A stretch of 64,000 bases of DNA from Marinithermus hydrothermalis DSM 14884 (GTDB lineage: Bacteria; Deinococcota; Deinococci; Deinococcales; Marinithermaceae): contig NC_015387.1 in NCBI RefSeq assembly GCF_000195335.1, forward strand, positions 1,608,001-1,672,000. The letters are read 5' to 3'. A model generated the notes under the pieces. The model was not told where the DNA came from. It saw only the letters and a program-made list of their open reading frames with translations, and searched no databases. A program made the position numbers and the translations under genes. Shown here one piece after another: positions 1 through 10,668 of this stretch (positions are counted from its first letter, which is position 1; every line of letters starts with the position of its first letter).

Positions 1-615
1 CACCTGCTCCTCGCCTTTTGGAGCTTATGGAGCGGTAAAGCCGTCCTCGAGGGGAAGAGCCGGCTCGCGGGCAAGCTCGGCACGCGCATCGCGAGCCCGG
101 CGGTTACGCTGGTGGACGACCCCACGTTCCCGCAGGGCCTCGTGCGCAGGCCCTTCGACGCGGAAGGCACCCCTGCCCGCCGCACCGTGCTGGTGGAGGC
201 GGGAGTGCTGCGGAACTACCTGACGAACAGCGAGGCGGCGCTGCGGCTCGGCGTGGCGAACACCGGGCACGCCGCGCGCGACTACCGGGGCACCCTCGGG
301 GTGGCCCCCACGAACCTCGTGGTCGAACCCGGAGCGGGCGTGACCTTCGAGACGGGCGTGATCGTCAGCGAGGTGATGGGGGTGCACGCCGGGGCCAACC
401 CCATCTCGGGGGAGTTCTCCCTGCAGGCGCTCGGGCTTTGGGTGGAAGATGGGGAAATACGCCATCCCGTGGAAAACTTTGCGATTAGCGGGAACTTCCT
501 CGAGCTTCTCGAGCGCGTAGTTGCGGTAGGGGCGGAGCTCGAGTGGACGTTCATGGGCGTGGCGGTTGGGACGCCTGTTGTGGCGGTAGCGGACCTTTCC
601 TTCGCGGGAGCGTAG
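1..615 (+). CDS. TldD/PmbA family protein, C-terminal part (cut by window start)
   Basis: The frame is open from base 1, so the N-terminus lies outside the window. About 204 residues are visible, ending in TAG. The segments GTPARRTVLVEAGVL, NTGHAARDY, NLVVEPG and VSEVMGVHAGANPISGEFS match the C-terminal half of the TldD/PmbA family. In that family the E. coli TldD/TldE pair forms a zinc peptidase used in microcin and CcdA processing. The conserved PISGEFSL turn and the HPVENFAISGN strand are both present. The zinc-binding motif of TldD subunits (HExxH) would lie upstream and cannot be checked, so I cannot tell the catalytic subunit from the TldE/PmbA-type partner. The gene ends at a strong terminator and is the last of its transcript. 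Confidence 0.85.
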   Translation, partial: HLLLAFWSLWSGKAVLEGKSRLAGKLGTRIASPAVTLVDDPTFPQGLVRRPFDAEGTPARRTVLVEAGVLRNYLTNSEAALRLGVANTGHAARDYRGTLGVAPTNLVVEPGAGVTFETGVIVSEVMGVHAGANPISGEFSLQALGLWVEDGEIRHPVENFAISGNFLELLERVVAVGAELEWTFMGVAVGTPVVAVADLSFAGA

Positions 616-631
616 GGACACCTATCCCGAT

Positions 632-659
632 GGGGCGGCCACAGGCCGCCCCATTTTTA
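632..659 (+). terminator. Rho-independent terminator
   Basis: A perfect nine-base-pair stem, GGGGCGGCC/GGCCGCCCC with an ACA loop, is followed by ATTTTTA. It lies 16 bases after the stop codon of the TldD/PmbA-type gene. Confidence 0.9.
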
Positions 660-683
660 CTCGGTCCAAAACTTTACGCAGGC

Positions 684-712
684 TTGACTCGAGGCCTCGA
701 ATTATGAATAAT
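684..712 (+). promoter_or_regulatory. Probable promoter with overlapping palindrome for the symporter operon
   Basis: TTGACT (684-689) and AATAAT (707-712) are 17 bases apart, each one mismatch from consensus. A perfect palindrome, ATGAAT-A-ATTCAT (704-716), covers the -10 element, as expected of a repressor site. A second TTGACA at 750-755 has only a poor AT-rich -10 partner (TATTTT near 770), so it may be a weaker second promoter. The transcript would carry a leader of about 75 bases. Confidence 0.5.
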
Positions 713-795
713 TCATCCTGACCGACCGAGATACCGCGTAACCGACGGCTTGACATCGTGGCATACATCTATTTTTTTGTGGGGAGGTTAGAACC

Positions 796-2301
796 TTGCA
801 GCGAGAAACTTGGGCTACCCGTACCGGATTCGTGTTGGCCGCGGTAGGTTCGGCCATCGGGTTGGGGAACATCTGGCGGTTCCCCTACGTCACGTACGAG
901 AACGGCGGCGGCGCGTTCTTGCTACCCTACCTCATCGCCCTGTTCACCGCCGGCATTCCCCTACTGATCTTTGAGTTCGCCATCGGGCACAAGTACCGGG
1001 GATCGGCTCCCCTAGCGCTGCGCCGCATCTCGGAGAAGTGGGAGTGGCTCGGGTGGTGGCCGGTCCTGGTCTCCTTCGTCATCACGCTGTACTACACGGT
1101 GGTCATCGCCTGGGCGGTGAGCTACGCGTGGTTCGCGCTCACGCAGGCCTGGGGCGCGGACACCAAGGGTTTCTTCTTCGGCTCGTACCTGGGCCTCCCG
1201 GATACCTTCTGGCCCACGGGCGGGCTGCAGCCCTCGGTTGCCATCGCCCTCATCCTGGTGTGGATCGCCTCCTTCCTCATCATGGTGCGAGGGGTGAGTG
1301 AGGGTATCGAACGCGCCAATAAGATCTTCATGCCCTTGTTGCTGGTGCTGATGCTCATCATCACCCTGCGCGGCATCACGCTGCCCGGTGCGGTCGAGGG
1401 GCTGAACCACCTCTTCACCCCGGACTGGAGCAAGCTCTTCGACGGCAAGGTCTGGCTCGCCGCGTACGGCCAGATCTTCTTCAGCCTGAGCGTCGGGCTC
1501 GGCGTGATGATCACCTACGCGAGCTACCTGCCGAAGAAGGCCGACCTCACCAACAACGCCTTCATCACTGCGCTCGCCAACAGCGGGTTCAGCCTGCTTG
1601 CCGCGCTCGGCGTGTTCGGCGCGATCGGCTTCATGGCCCAGGCCCAGGGGGTGCCGGTCAACGAGGTCGCCGCGGGCGGCGTGGGTCTCGCCTTCATCGT
1701 CTTCCCGCAGATCCTCAACTCCTTCCCGGCCTTGGGGGGCCTGTTCGGCTTCCTCTTCTTCGTCGCGCTCGTGGTTGCGGGCATGTCCTCCCTGATCTCC
1801 CTGGTGAACGTGGTCGCCCAGTCCGTGGCGGACAAGTTTGGCATCTCCTACAAGCAGGCCGTCATTGGCGTGCACGTGGTGGCCTTCCTGGGCAGCCTGC
1901 TCTTTGCCACCAAGGCCGGCCTCATCTACCTGGACATCGTGGACCACTTCATCAACAACTACGGCATCGCCCTGATCGGGCTGGCCGAGGTGGTTGCGGT
2001 GTTCTGGATCTGGAAGATCTTCGGGCCGCTGGCGGATCACGCTGACAGCGTCTCCGACTTCCGCGTGAGCCGTCCCTGGCTCCTCCTCTCCGCGGGGATC
2101 CTCACCCCGATCCTGCTCACCGTCATGGCCTGGAAGGCCCTCGCCGCCGACCTCGCCCAGCCGTACGGGGGCTACCCCATGGGCCTGCTGATCGGTTTCG
2201 GCTGGCTGACGGTCCTCCTCGTGATCGTGGCCGCCTTCCTGATTCAGCGGCTGCCCTGGGGCCGCAGCGTCGCGGTTGAGATGGAAAGGAGGGAAGCATG
2301 A
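796..2301 (+). CDS. Sodium:neurotransmitter-symporter (SNF/NSS, LeuT-fold) family transporter
   Basis: This 501-residue protein has about 12 hydrophobic segments and the family N-terminus: WATRTGFVLAAVGSAIGLGN followed by IWRFPY and ENGGGAFLLPY. These form the unwound TM1/TM2 region that binds sodium and substrate in LeuT. The family imports amino acids with sodium at the inner membrane. The start is TTG, chosen because GGGGAGGT lies seven bases upstream and no ATG precedes the conserved WATRTGF. The stop codon overlaps the start of a tiny MetS-like gene (ATGA). Actinobacterial MetP, a methionine/alanine importer, has the same partner arrangement. Substrate assignment to methionine/alanine is inference from that partner. 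Confidence 0.93.
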   Translation: MQRETWATRTGFVLAAVGSAIGLGNIWRFPYVTYENGGGAFLLPYLIALFTAGIPLLIFEFAIGHKYRGSAPLALRRISEKWEWLGWWPVLVSFVITLYYTVVIAWAVSYAWFALTQAWGADTKGFFFGSYLGLPDTFWPTGGLQPSVAIALILVWIASFLIMVRGVSEGIERANKIFMPLLLVLMLIITLRGITLPGAVEGLNHLFTPDWSKLFDGKVWLAAYGQIFFSLSVGLGVMITYASYLPKKADLTNNAFITALANSGFSLLAALGVFGAIGFMAQAQGVPVNEVAAGGVGLAFIVFPQILNSFPALGGLFGFLFFVALVVAGMSSLISLVNVVAQSVADKFGISYKQAVIGVHVVAFLGSLLFATKAGLIYLDIVDHFINNYGIALIGLAEVVAVFWIWKIFGPLADHADSVSDFRVSRPWLLLSAGILTPILLTVMAWKALAADLAQPYGGYPMGLLIGFGWLTVLLVIVAAFLIQRLPWGRSVAVEMERREA

Positions 2302-2408
2302 AACCCATCGCGCTTCTGATGTTCCTCATCGCCGCCACCCTCCTTTGGGGCGGACTCGCGGTCTGCCTGCGCATCGCCCTGCGCCGCGAGCAAGAGCACA
2401 ACACCTAA
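2298..2408 (+). CDS. MetS-like small subunit of methionine/alanine importer
   Basis: A 36-residue product begins MKPIALLMFLIAATLLWGGL and ends in a basic/polar tail, RIALRREQEHNT. It is one transmembrane helix with an inside-positive C-terminus. Its ATG overlaps the symporter stop as ATGA, and GGAGGGAAGC precedes it. The size, the single helix and the position directly after an NSS transporter match the small-subunit family first described as MetS of the Corynebacterium MetPS importer. It is likely needed for transporter activity or stability at the inner membrane. The family call rests on context and composition rather than on a distinctive motif. Confidence 0.78.
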   Translation: MKPIALLMFLIAATLLWGGLAVCLRIALRREQEHNT

Positions 2409-2435
2409 CCCCTACTCCCAAGCGTCACCTAACGC

Positions 2436-2466
2436 TGCCCCTCCCGGACTTTAGGCCGGGAGGGGC
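2436..2466 (+). terminator. GC-rich terminator hairpin after the symporter operon
   Basis: The stem GCCCCTCCCGG/CCGGGAGGGGC (11 bp, loop ACTTTAGG) starts 27 bases after the MetS-like stop. No clear T-run follows, so termination may be imperfect. It also faces the end of the minus-strand cluster. Confidence 0.6.
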
Positions 2467-2538
2467 ACGGTGTTATGGTGGGCCAGGACCGCGAGGCGAA
2501 CCCCAAGCGCAAGGTGGGGGCCTCCATCCTCCGCACCC

Positions 2539-3080
2539 TTACCCCTCACTCCCAACGCGCAGGACGAACCCGCCTGTGGGCGCGCTCTTCACCCACCAGG
2601 TGTACCCCCCGAACAGGCGACGTGCGAGGCCCTCGGCTTCCGCGACGCGCGCGTAGAGGCGGGCGGTGATGCGGTAGTCGGGCTCGAGCCCGTACGCGCG
2701 GCGCTCCTCGAGGTCCGCTTCCGTCACGGACCGCGCGCGGATCGTGATCACGTCCCCCTCCCGCTCCAGCTGGAGGAGGTCCAGGTCGTACCTCCAGTGG
2801 GTCTCGCTCGCAGGGAACTCCAGGGCGTGCACGACCTCAAAGCGCCCGTTCTCGAGGGGCTGGATCCGCTCGCTCCCCTATGTTTTGGAGGATCTCGAGG
2901 CCCTCCTGAAGAATCACGGCGGTTCCTCGGGGCTGACCCCGGGGTCGAGGAGCAACAGGTCCGCCACGCGCAGCGTGACGCGCCCGTCCGGGTGGATCTC
3001 GAGCTGGTAATCTTCCCGCTCAGGGACGGGCAAGCACCCCCGAGCAGGAACAGGAGCGCGAAGAGGAGCGGCGCGCGTGC
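2539..3080 (-). pseudogene. Frameshifted lipoprotein gene, unknown function
   Basis: No single frame is open, but the minus strand reads as one protein if three frameshifts are repaired. First comes a lipoprotein signal, LLFALLFLLGGAC, near 3070-3025. The next frame, from about 3020, gives REDYQLEIHPDGRVTLRVAD and continues to about 2917. A third frame gives AVILQEGLEILQNIGER, to about 2870. The last frame runs from GSERIQPLENGRFEVVHALEF to a stop at 2539. The last 97 residues alone are an intact frame. Alternating coding quality across frames with continuous protein-like sequence indicates a decayed gene, or base errors in the assembly. No start codon is visible for the signal-peptide frame; its upstream neighbour is the TAG of the 50-residue gene. 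Intact relatives would be small outer-layer lipoproteins; I do not recognise a named family. Confidence 0.55.
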
Positions 3081-3233
3081 CTAGGTCCGCATCACGTCCT
3101 TGATGCGCGGCGCGGCCGCGCGCGCGTCCAGGGCCAGGCAGCGGCCCCGGTTCAGGAGAAACCTTCGAAGGGCCTCCACGAAAAACGGTGCGCGGAGTTG
3201 CTGGGTGAGGGGCGGAGCGGCTTCCTTTTCCAT
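3081..3233 (-). CDS. Small hypothetical protein, 50 residues
   Basis: The ATG follows AAAGGAGGAGGT at good spacing, which is the main support. The product starts MEKEAAPPLTQQLRAPFF and contains an amphipathic segment, VEALRRFLLNRGR, ending RIKDVMRT. It lies 25 bases after the 283-residue unknown protein and runs directly into the frameshifted lipoprotein gene, so the three probably shared a transcript. No family recognised. It is soluble-looking and has no signal peptide. Confidence 0.55.
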   Translation of the reverse strand: MEKEAAPPLTQQLRAPFFVEALRRFLLNRGRCLALDARAAAPRIKDVMRT

Positions 3234-3258
3234 GCTTACCTCCTCCTTTCCTCTGGTT

Positions 3259-4110
3259 TCAGCTTGTGATCTTCGGGCCGGGCGGCGGCACCTGCGCGAG
3301 GACGCGCTCCAGGTCCGCGGTCGCCTGGTACGCGCCGCGGGGCAGCTCGAGGCGCTTATCCTCCCCCATCGCGGCCAGGACGACCTCTTCCCCGGGCTTG
3401 AGGGGCGCGTCCAGGTGCGGGGGGTACGCCTCCGGGTAGAGCTCGAGGGCCCGCTCGACGCGCCGCCGTTGGGCGGTCTCGAGGGCCCGCGTGGCTGCGT
3501 CCGGTAATAGCTCCGGCTCGAGGACGCGGATGGGTGCGCCTAGCTGGGGGAGTCCGCTGTACGCGGCGCGGACCGCCTCGAGGACCCGGGGGTCCGGCCG
3601 GTCCAGGTACAGGTTCAGGGGCACCACGGCGGGGGCGGGCTCGAGGAGGGGTTTCCGCGCCGGCGTCCAGTCCAGGGGGGCGTCCCCCCGGAGCCGGGGG
3701 AGGAGGGCGAGGGGCGGGTGGAAGTCCTCGGCGGGGTGCAGCACGCGGCTCACGGCGCCCTCGAGGCCCGCCTCCCCCAGCGGTCGCGTGAAGCCCCGGT
3801 GGACGCCCTCGGGCAGGGCGGTGCGCCACGCGGCGAGGGCCGGGACGCAGAGGGGCAGGCCGAGCCGCACGACCCACCTCCCGTCGGGCCGTCGCTCGAC
3901 CGCGTAGGCGCGCGCGACCTGGCGCAGGACGCGGTAGGGCGCGTCGGGGTCGTCGGGGAAGGCCGCGTGCAGGTCGGCCTCGAGGGTGCTCGCTTCGACG
4001 GGCTCACGCATCCAGGCGCGCTCAAAGCGCGCGCGGAGCGGCTCGAGGGCGAACGGGTCGTCCTCGGGGAGTTCGGCGCACAGGGCAAGGATGTCTTCAA
4101 GTAGGCTCAT
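3259..4110 (-). CDS. Hypothetical protein, 283 residues
   Basis: The start MSLLEDILALCAELPEDD is chosen because AGGAGGT lies just upstream; the frame stays open further but without coding character. The product is acidic at the N-terminus, rich in Leu, Pro and Arg, and has no membrane segment or signal peptide. Recognisable landmarks are RPDGRWVVRLGLP (near residues 93-105), PLNLYLDRPDPRVLEAVRAA in the middle and a C-terminal KRLELPRGAYQATADLERVL. None of these matches a family I can name. It is the first sizeable gene of a minus-strand cluster transcribed from a good promoter near 4450. It could be a Thermales-restricted protein; function unknown. Confidence 0.7.
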   Translation of the reverse strand: MSLLEDILALCAELPEDDPFALEPLRARFERAWMREPVEASTLEADLHAAFPDDPDAPYRVLRQVARAYAVERRPDGRWVVRLGLPLCVPALAAWRTALPEGVHRGFTRPLGEAGLEGAVSRVLHPAEDFHPPLALLPRLRGDAPLDWTPARKPLLEPAPAVVPLNLYLDRPDPRVLEAVRAAYSGLPQLGAPIRVLEPELLPDAATRALETAQRRRVERALELYPEAYPPHLDAPLKPGEEVVLAAMGEDKRLELPRGAYQATADLERVLAQVPPPGPKITS

Positions 4111-4195
4111 CAGATGACCTCCTCTGGGGAACGCAGCGCGTCCAGCGCCCATCATCGAAACGCCAGAGCTCGGCGAAGTGCACGCGCGGTCGCCG

Positions 4196-4315
4196 CTACC
4201 ACCGCCGAGTTGGGGAGCGCAGGATGTACACGAGGATTTTTCTGCGCTGCTCACACTCGAAGTAGATGTTGTGGTGGCTTTTAAGTTCAGTAATCGTCTC
4301 ACTGACCTCGTACAT
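4196..4315 (-). CDS. Possible small protein, 39 residues
   Basis: An ATG-started frame encodes MYEVSETITELKSHHNIYFE followed by CEQRRKILVYILRSPTRRW. It is less GC-rich than its neighbours and its amino-acid composition is protein-like. It lies about 125 bases downstream of the predicted promoter and 85 bases upstream of the 283-residue gene. The ribosome site (GGAGCAGCGGC) is only fair. It may be a leader or regulatory peptide of the cluster, or chance. Confidence 0.35.
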   Translation of the reverse strand: MYEVSETITELKSHHNIYFECEQRRKILVYILRSPTRRW

Positions 4316-4439
4316 GCCGCTGCTCCTACACTGCGTGGGCCTGCTCCGGCGCTTTCCGTGTGCGTCCCGTTCGGGGTGGCGCGGCGGGGTTCGCGTCGCT
4401 CCCTGACCCGCGGTATCGTATAGGATCTACTTAGCAAGT

Positions 4440-4467
4440 AGTATAGCGTTCTGCGCGTAAAAATCAA
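4440..4467 (-). promoter_or_regulatory. Promoter for the 2.5-4.3 kb minus-strand cluster
   Basis: On the minus strand TTGATT (plus 4462-4467) and TATACT (plus 4440-4445) are 16 bases apart. It lies just after the ATPase operon terminator and points away from it, so the unknown cluster has its own promoter. Confidence 0.7.
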
Positions 4468-4490
4468 GCAGCGGTTCCCGATCCCTCCGC

Positions 4491-4526
4491 ATAAAAAGCC
4501 CGGCCCGCTTATTGCGGGCCGGGCCG
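4491..4526 (-). terminator. Terminator of the V/A-ATPase operon
   Basis: On the minus strand the stem GGCCCGGCCCGC/GCGGGCCGGGC with an AATAA loop is followed by TTTTTAT. It begins 17 bases after the atpD stop. Confidence 0.95.
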
Positions 4527-4542
4527 AACCAACCACCAACGG

Positions 4543-5178
4543 CTAGGCTTTGGCCTCTGCCTCCTCGCGCGCTTCGATCTTGCCCTTAATCCGCTTGAGG
4601 CGGAAGATGTCCTCACGCTCCCGCTGCTCGAGCACCTGCTGGATGAAGCGGATCTGTCCCTGAATGCCGGGGATAACCACCTGCTCGAGCGCGTTCACGC
4701 GGCGCGTGGTCTTCTTGATCTCCTCACCGATCCGCCGCAAGCGCGTCTCGGTGTTCGCGACCGCCACCAAAGCCTCCGCGAACTGCCGAAAGGCCTCCTG
4801 CGCCTTCAGGGTCTGCCCGCCGGTAGCGATGGGGCTGCCCGCCAACCCCTCGGGCCACGCGACCTCGAGGCGCGGCACTCGAGTGCCCCAAACGTTCTCC
4901 ACCTGGGCCTCCACGCCGGAGAGCAACGGCACGCCCAGCGTCGCGGCCTCCACCGCCTCCGGACCGTCAAACGCCTTGGCCAGGAACAAGGCCATGTACG
5001 CCTCGCGCGCCGCCGCGTTCAAGCGCTTGCGGGCCTCGAGGGTGTCGCGCACCAGGGCGAAGAACTCCCCCACCAACGCGTCGCGTTTCTTCTTGAGGAG
5101 GTCCACCCCGCGCTGCGCGAGCCGCAACTGGCCGCGGCGCTGCAGGAGGGCCATTCGGGTGGGGCTGATCTGGCTCAT
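4543..5178 (-). CDS. atpD: V/A-type ATPase subunit D
   Basis: The 211-residue protein forms the central rotor shaft of the V1/A1 head. The N-terminal helix, ISPTRMALLQRRGQLRLAQR, and the long C-terminal helix with RRVNALEQVVIPGIQGQIRF are diagnostic of subunit D, which folds as an antiparallel coiled coil like the F-type gamma subunit. The C-terminal RLKRIKGKIEAREEAEAKA is the usual charged tail. It is the last gene of the operon, 19 bases after atpB, and is followed at once by the terminator. Confidence 0.97.
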   Translation of the reverse strand: MSQISPTRMALLQRRGQLRLAQRGVDLLKKKRDALVGEFFALVRDTLEARKRLNAAAREAYMALFLAKAFDGPEAVEAATLGVPLLSGVEAQVENVWGTRVPRLEVAWPEGLAGSPIATGGQTLKAQEAFRQFAEALVAVANTETRLRRIGEEIKKTTRRVNALEQVVIPGIQGQIRFIQQVLEQREREDIFRLKRIKGKIEAREEAEAKA

Positions 5179-5197
5179 ACGACCTCCCTAAGCGCGA

Positions 5198-6610
<1,413 letters not shown>

Positions 6611-6620
6611 AACTCCCCCC

Positions 6621-8357
<1,737 letters not shown>

Positions 8358-8437
8358 CGTGCCTCCCTCATTTCGCTGAAAGCCTACCGCCAGCGCTGAA
8401 GGTATCACACCATTCTACTGCCCTCAGCGCCCGGCGC

Positions 8438-8767
8438 TCACAGCTTGATCTCGTACCCGATCGTTTCCCGCACCAAACGGCGCATGTACGCCTCCACCTC
8501 GTCGCCTTCCGCCTCCCCGAAAGCGAAGCGCAGCGACGGGAAAGGCAACAGCACCGGCAGGTCACGCCCACGCATCGCGCGCGCCACCGCCTTGTGCGGG
8601 TCCGGCAACAGGGCCTCGTTCACCGCGACCAGAGCGTAGGCGTCCTGCTCGATGAGGCCCGTCAAGACCTGGGTGGCTTCCTCAGCGGTACTCGCAACGG
8701 CCACCTCGAGTCCCGCCATCCGGAAGCCCGTGGCGGTCTCCGGGTCGGTCAGTACCGCGATCTTCAT
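8438..8767 (-). CDS. atpF: V/A-type ATPase subunit F
   Basis: A 109-residue protein of the central stalk. The N-terminal MKIAVLTDPETATGFRMAGL is the conserved start of the CheY-like F subunit, and the C-terminal VEAYMRRLVRETIGYEIKL is its mobile helix, linked to regulation of ATPase activity in Thermus. It overlaps atpC by four bases (ATGA), which suggests coupled translation. Confidence 0.95.
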   Translation of the reverse strand: MKIAVLTDPETATGFRMAGLEVAVASTAEEATQVLTGLIEQDAYALVAVNEALLPDPHKAVARAMRGRDLPVLLPFPSLRFAFGEAEGDEVEAYMRRLVRETIGYEIKL

Positions 8768-9747
8768 GCGCAGAACACCTCCCGCTCCACGGCTTCCACC
8801 GGAAGCTCGTAGTACGCGCGGCGGGCCAGAAGCCGGATGCGGGCCGCCTCCCACTCCTTAGCGCGGATGTAGCTCAGCACCAGCCCGGCTCCCAGGGGAT
8901 CGTTCGCGCCTTGACGCGCCTTGTCCAAAAGGGCGCAGCGCAGGCCGCGCTCGAGCGCCCCCAGGTCCCGCGCTTCCACGACCGGCGCCAACGGCGTGCT
9001 TACTAGCTCATCCAGCGCGGTGAGCTCGGCGGCGGCCAAGCGGTTGAACAAGGCCAGCGTCACGTACCGGCCTCCAGCCACGAAGTACCGGTCCGCCTGC
9101 CCCGAGGCCCCGCTGGCCTGGAGTTTGAACGCGGTAGCCAGGTTCACCGCGTCGATCTCCAACGCCAAATACCCCGCCAGGAAGACGTCGTCCAGGCGTT
9201 TCGCCTGCCGCAACAACCCCTCGTAGAAGGTGCGGTCCAGCTCGACCTCGAGCTCAAAGGGGTCCTGCGTCTTCTGCAGCGCCTCGCGCACGGCGCGGGC
9301 GAGGGGGTGGCCGGGCAGCAGGAGGATCTGGGCCATCGAAGCCGCGTCGGGCGCCTCGAGGAGGGCGTTCAGGATCCCCTCAGGCAACGTGCCGCCCGCC
9401 AGGCGCCCCTTGATCTCCTCCGCGGGCTGCCCAGCCGCCTTGCCGCGCAGGATGGCCTTGACGTTCACGAGGTCCGCGCGCACCAAGAGGAGCTGCAGCG
9501 CCTCCCGCGCCGCTCCCGTGACGAGGCGGGGCAGGTCCCCGACGCGGCGCGCCAGGTGCTGCGCCACCGCGCGGTCCACGCTCTCCAGGTCCTCGCCCGC
9601 CAGGTCCGGCGCGTACGCGGTCTCCCCGAGTAGCCGCAGGAAGTCCGCGAAGGAAAGGTGCAGCGCCTCCTGGAAAAACCCCTCGGGAAGGAGCTCACCT
9701 CGGCGCGCGCGCACCCGAGCGTTCAGGTAACCGAAATCGTCCGCCAC
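8764..9747 (-). CDS. atpC: V/A-type ATPase subunit C
   Basis: The 327-residue funnel-shaped protein links the rotor shaft to the membrane ring of proteolipids. It begins with GTG (ADDFGYLNARVRARRGELLP) behind GAGGAGGT. It is almost entirely helical, with three repeats of a V-type C/d fold; YLALEIDAVNLATAFKLQA is a typical conserved stretch. Its size and position between E and F match the Thermus operon. Confidence 0.95.
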   Translation of the reverse strand: MADDFGYLNARVRARRGELLPEGFFQEALHLSFADFLRLLGETAYAPDLAGEDLESVDRAVAQHLARRVGDLPRLVTGAAREALQLLLVRADLVNVKAILRGKAAGQPAEEIKGRLAGGTLPEGILNALLEAPDAASMAQILLLPGHPLARAVREALQKTQDPFELEVELDRTFYEGLLRQAKRLDDVFLAGYLALEIDAVNLATAFKLQASGASGQADRYFVAGGRYVTLALFNRLAAAELTALDELVSTPLAPVVEARDLGALERGLRCALLDKARQGANDPLGAGLVLSYIRAKEWEAARIRLLARRAYYELPVEAVEREVFCA

Positions 9748-9756
9748 CCTACCTCC

Positions 9757-10323
9757 TCACCCCCAGAGGATCTGGGCGACCCGGGCGGAGAGCGTCTCCC
9801 AAGCGCGCTCGAGGCGTTCGGGAAGCGTGTTCTCCACCTGGCTCTTGCCGCCCTTCGCCACGACCCGCACCCCAAGCCGCAGCTGGGCGTCGGTGCGGAG
9901 CTCGAGCCCGCGCTCCTGCGCCCAGGTCTGGAGGTGCGCGGCGTCCTCCGGGTTGACCACGACGGCTTCAGCCTCACCCAAGGCCCCGACCGCCTCCTCG
10001 GCCAGCTTCTGCAGGACCTCGGCGTACTCCGGCTTGGCCGCTAAGCCCTCGAGGGCCTCGAGGACCTTGGCGTACACCTGGTCCACCACCTCGCCCTTGG
10101 CCTTCATGCGGGCCGTGGCCACTTGTAGCTCCGCCGCGCTTTTAGCGCGCTTGAGCGCCGCGGCTCGCTCCGCTTCGAGGGCCCGCTGCCGGGAGGCCTT
10201 GAGGGCCTCGGCCTGCTCTTGGGCCTCGCGAAGGAGGGTCCCGGCCTTGGCTTCCGCCTCGGCCAGGAGCCCGTTGATCTCCGCGAGAACCTCCTCTTGG
10301 AGGATGTTCTCGAGCTTGGGCAT
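9757..10323 (-). CDS. atpE: V/A-type ATPase subunit E
   Basis: A 188-residue peripheral-stalk protein. The N-terminal half is a long charged coiled coil (LAEAEAKAGTLLREAQEQAE), which pairs with subunit G to make the stator. The C-terminal globular part includes VVVNPEDAAHLQTWA. Its ATG overlaps the atpL stop as TAATG. It stops ten bases before atpC. Confidence 0.95.
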   Translation of the reverse strand: MPKLENILQEEVLAEINGLLAEAEAKAGTLLREAQEQAEALKASRQRALEAERAAALKRAKSAAELQVATARMKAKGEVVDQVYAKVLEALEGLAAKPEYAEVLQKLAEEAVGALGEAEAVVVNPEDAAHLQTWAQERGLELRTDAQLRLGVRVVAKGGKSQVENTLPERLERAWETLSARVAQILWG

Positions 10324-10628
10324 TAGAGGTTCCCGTTCAGCAGAATGAACGCCACGAAGCCGAAGATCACCAGGGTCTCAGGCAGGAGGAGGAAGACCAG
10401 CGCGATACCGAACATGCTGGGTTTCTCAGCCACGGCCCCCACGCCAGCCGCACCGATTCGGGCCTGCGCGATACCGGTGCCGAGCGCGCCGAGACCGATG
10501 GCGAGGCCCATGCCCACCGCGATCAAGCCACGCCCGACATCCCCAGCGGCCGCCGCCGCTTCCTCCGCCGCGAAAGCCAGAGCGCTGAGAGCCACCATAG
10601 CTAGCAGAGTGAGAACCTTCTTCATCAT
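10323..10628 (-). CDS. atpL: V/A-type ATPase proteolipid (c-ring) subunit
   Basis: A 101-residue precursor: a cleavable signal peptide (MKKVLTLLAMVALSALAFA) followed by a two-helix hairpin. The helices are rich in glycine and alanine (GRGLIAVGMGLAIGLGALGT), and the second carries the essential carboxylate in LLLPETLVIFGF, which binds the translocated ion. The first ATG of an ATGATG pair is taken because GGAGGTAAG is well spaced. The residues needed for a sodium site were not checked, so proton versus sodium coupling is left open. Confidence 0.94.
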   Translation of the reverse strand: MMKKVLTLLAMVALSALAFAAEEAAAAAGDVGRGLIAVGMGLAIGLGALGTGIAQARIGAAGVGAVAEKPSMFGIALVFLLLPETLVIFGFVAFILLNGNL

Positions 10629-10668
10629 CCTTACCTCCCTACACCTATAACTCACTAATTCCCAAACG

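Noticed and set aside
2470-3084. 204-codon plus-strand frame opposite the broken lipoprotein gene
   Set aside because: The minus strand gives protein-like sequence with a signal peptide when frames are joined; the plus product is an Arg/Pro/Gly-rich shadow without a ribosome site.
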